DNA from: an uncultured Collinsella sp.
GTDB taxonomy: Bacteria > Actinomycetota > Coriobacteriia > Coriobacteriales > Coriobacteriaceae
NCBI GenBank assembly: GCA_937958315.1
Contig: CALFGH010000254.1
Span: 1 to 7,029, forward strand
Length of the DNA: 7,029 nt
Reading direction: 5' to 3'
Shown here piece after piece: positions 6,244 through 7,029 of this stretch (positions within the stretch are counted from its first letter, which is position 1; every line of letters begins with the position of its first letter). The notes under the pieces are model-generated. The model saw only the letters and a program-made list of their open reading frames with translations, made no database searches and was not told the origin of the DNA. Position numbers and translations under genes: made by a program.

Positions 6244-6290
6244 CACTCATTGGGGACGTACTTAAATGAGTGGTCAATGGGGACGTTCTT
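6244..6290. repeat. Second hairpin with duplicated GGGGACGT[A/T]CTT motif
   Basis: CACTCATT (6244-6251) and AATGAGTG (6265-6272) form a perfect 8-bp stem whose 13-base loop holds GGGGACGTACTT. A second copy, TGGGGACGTTCTT, starts at 6278, exactly 27 bases after the first (TGGGGACGT at 6251 and 6278). The style (GGGGAC, CTTAAATGA) resembles termini seen next to REP-associated Y1 transposases in other bacteria. That resemblance is from memory. Confidence 0.6.
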
Positions 6291-6302
6291 TGGGAGGGCA
6301 GT

Positions 6303-6380
6303 TTGCGTGGCGGTTATGTGACCCACGGTGAGACCTACGTCGGCGATATGTTGCTCCGTCTGACCAAAGTAGAGGCGTAA
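6303..6380 (+). pseudogene. Possible remnant of a second DUF4038/DUF5605-type gene
   Basis: One frame reads 25 residues to a TAA at 6378-6380. It contains RGGYVTHGETY (6306-6338), which resembles a conserved block of DUF5060/DUF4038/DUF5605 glycosidases as I remember it. It uses ordinary codons for this genome. The frame extends back only to 6270 through the repeat, with no ribosome binding site or convincing start, so it is not an intact small gene. It begins right after the GGGGACGT repeat, as if the rest had been deleted or replaced at the repeat edge. The match is from memory and may be coincidence. Confidence 0.35.
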
Positions 6381-6494
6381 AACAGAGAGATAATCGGCTC
6401 CGGGCGCGATTTGCCGCATGCCCATCATAAGGGGGCAGCCCCTGTGGTGGTCGCGTCGATGCGCATCCGGGACCATGGCGCGTGAGGGGCGAAT

Positions 6495-7029
6495 ATGCAG
6501 GAGTTCTTTGGAATCGATGTGGGCGGTACGGCCGTTAAATGGGCTGTGCTGGGCGAGGATTTTTCCATCCGCGAGCGCGGGAACCTGCCGACGGGCTTTA
6601 CCACGGCTGAGGAGACGGTTTCGGCGCTGATCGGGCTTGTCGAGCCGTACCGTGAGCGCGTGAGCGCCGTAGGCGTGAGCGCACCTGGCGGTATCTACGA
6701 GGGAGACGTCACGGGAACGATCCATCGCGGCGGTGCGCTCACGTTTATGGACGGCTGCCCGCTGGGAAAGCTCATGCGCGAGGCGCTGGGGGTGCCGGTT
6801 GCCGTCAATAACGACGGTAAGTGCTGTGCTCTCGGTGAGTATGCGGCTGGCGCCCTGCGCGGGACGCGTTTTGGCGTGGTGCTCGCTATCGGCACGGGCA
6901 TCGGCGGCGGTATCGTCATCGACGGCAAGGTCCTGCGCGGCGCGCACTGCTTTGCAGGCGAGTTCAGCTTCTTGCGCAACGATGTCACGACTGCCGCGCG
7001 CACGGAAAACTCCTTTGCGGGTTCGGGCG
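6495..7029 (+). CDS. ROK-family sugar kinase (3' end outside the window)
   Basis: 178 residues are visible before the right edge. The start ATG at 6495 has GAGGGG (6484-6489) 5 bases upstream. The N-terminus FFGIDVGGTAVKWAVL (4-19) is the first ATP-binding phosphate loop of the actin-like fold, and no DNA-binding domain precedes it, so it is a kinase rather than a NagC-type repressor. The catalytic base is Asp107 in VNNDGK. AIGTGIGGGIVIDGKVLRG (131-149) is the second phosphate loop. After GEFSFLRND (155-163) the usual zinc cluster CxCGxxGC does not appear by residue 178. That fits the zinc-less branch that includes beta-glucoside kinases, though this is a weak inference. It probably phosphorylates glucose or a glucoside in the cytoplasm. 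It follows the DUF4038 gene after 352 bp of repeats, so it may have its own promoter. Confidence 0.9.
   Translation, partial: MQEFFGIDVGGTAVKWAVLGEDFSIRERGNLPTGFTTAEETVSALIGLVEPYRERVSAVGVSAPGGIYEGDVTGTIHRGGALTFMDGCPLGKLMREALGVPVAVNNDGKCCALGEYAAGALRGTRFGVVLAIGTGIGGGIVIDGKVLRGAHCFAGEFSFLRNDVTTAARTENSFAGSG

Larger units (their letters stand above)
6143..6494. other. Gene-free stretch with repeats and a coding remnant
   Basis: These 352 bp between the DUF4038 and ROK genes contain, in order, a 12-bp-stem hairpin (6190-6241), a second hairpin with a duplicated GGGGACGT motif (6244-6290), and a short in-frame remnant (6303-6380). About 115 bp of leader before the ROK gene follow. GATAAT at 6389-6394 could be a -10 box for the ROK gene, but no good -35 was found. 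No clear terminator with a T-run was seen after the DUF4038 gene. Confidence 0.6.

Noticed and set aside
6177..6947. Open frame of 256 codons on the minus strand across the repeats and the ROK gene
   Set aside because: It covers the reverse of conserved ROK motifs and runs through non-coding hairpins; no family resemblance.

Overview
The window looks like chromosomal DNA from a gut actinobacterium of the Coriobacteriia, most likely Collinsella or a close relative. It has fairly high GC, strong GGAG-type ribosome binding sites, actinobacterial codon use (AAG, ATC and GCC preferred) and a mix of phosphotransferase and glycosidase genes. The genus is inferred from style and gene content; no marker gene is present.

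Layout. Two genes lie on the minus strand. A 445-residue alpha/beta-hydrolase with an N-terminal Ig-like esterase domain (1363-2700) is followed in the direction of transcription by a DUF1593 / nucleoside-hydrolase-like protein (1-1099, cut by the left edge). The 263 bp between them hold a nearly perfect 123 bp palindrome (1229-1351). A 491 bp divergent control region (2701-3191) separates these genes from three plus-strand genes. It carries three TAAACA/TGTTTA dyads and other small palindromes. The plus-strand genes are a beta-glucoside-class PTS IIBC permease (3192-4619, followed by a good intrinsic terminator at 4661-4697), a DUF4038/GH140-like glycosidase (4829-6142), and a ROK-family sugar kinase (6495 onward, cut by the right edge). 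The 352 bp before the ROK gene contain two hairpin repeats, with a duplicated GGGGACGT motif resembling REP/RAYT-type elements. They also contain a short coding remnant (6303-6380) that may come from a second DUF4038/DUF5605-type gene.

How the genes may work together. The set reads as a glycoside-use locus. The PTS would import and phosphorylate a glycoside using an EIIA supplied from elsewhere. The DUF4038 enzyme has no visible signal peptide and would cleave it in the cytoplasm. The ROK kinase would phosphorylate a released sugar. The divergent esterase, also without a signal peptide, could remove acyl groups, and the DUF1593 protein could act on a glycosidic bond. The shared TAAAC dyads between the divergent arms suggest one regulator for both, but that regulator is not in the window. 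Family assignments are well supported by motifs; the substrate and the joint pathway are inference.
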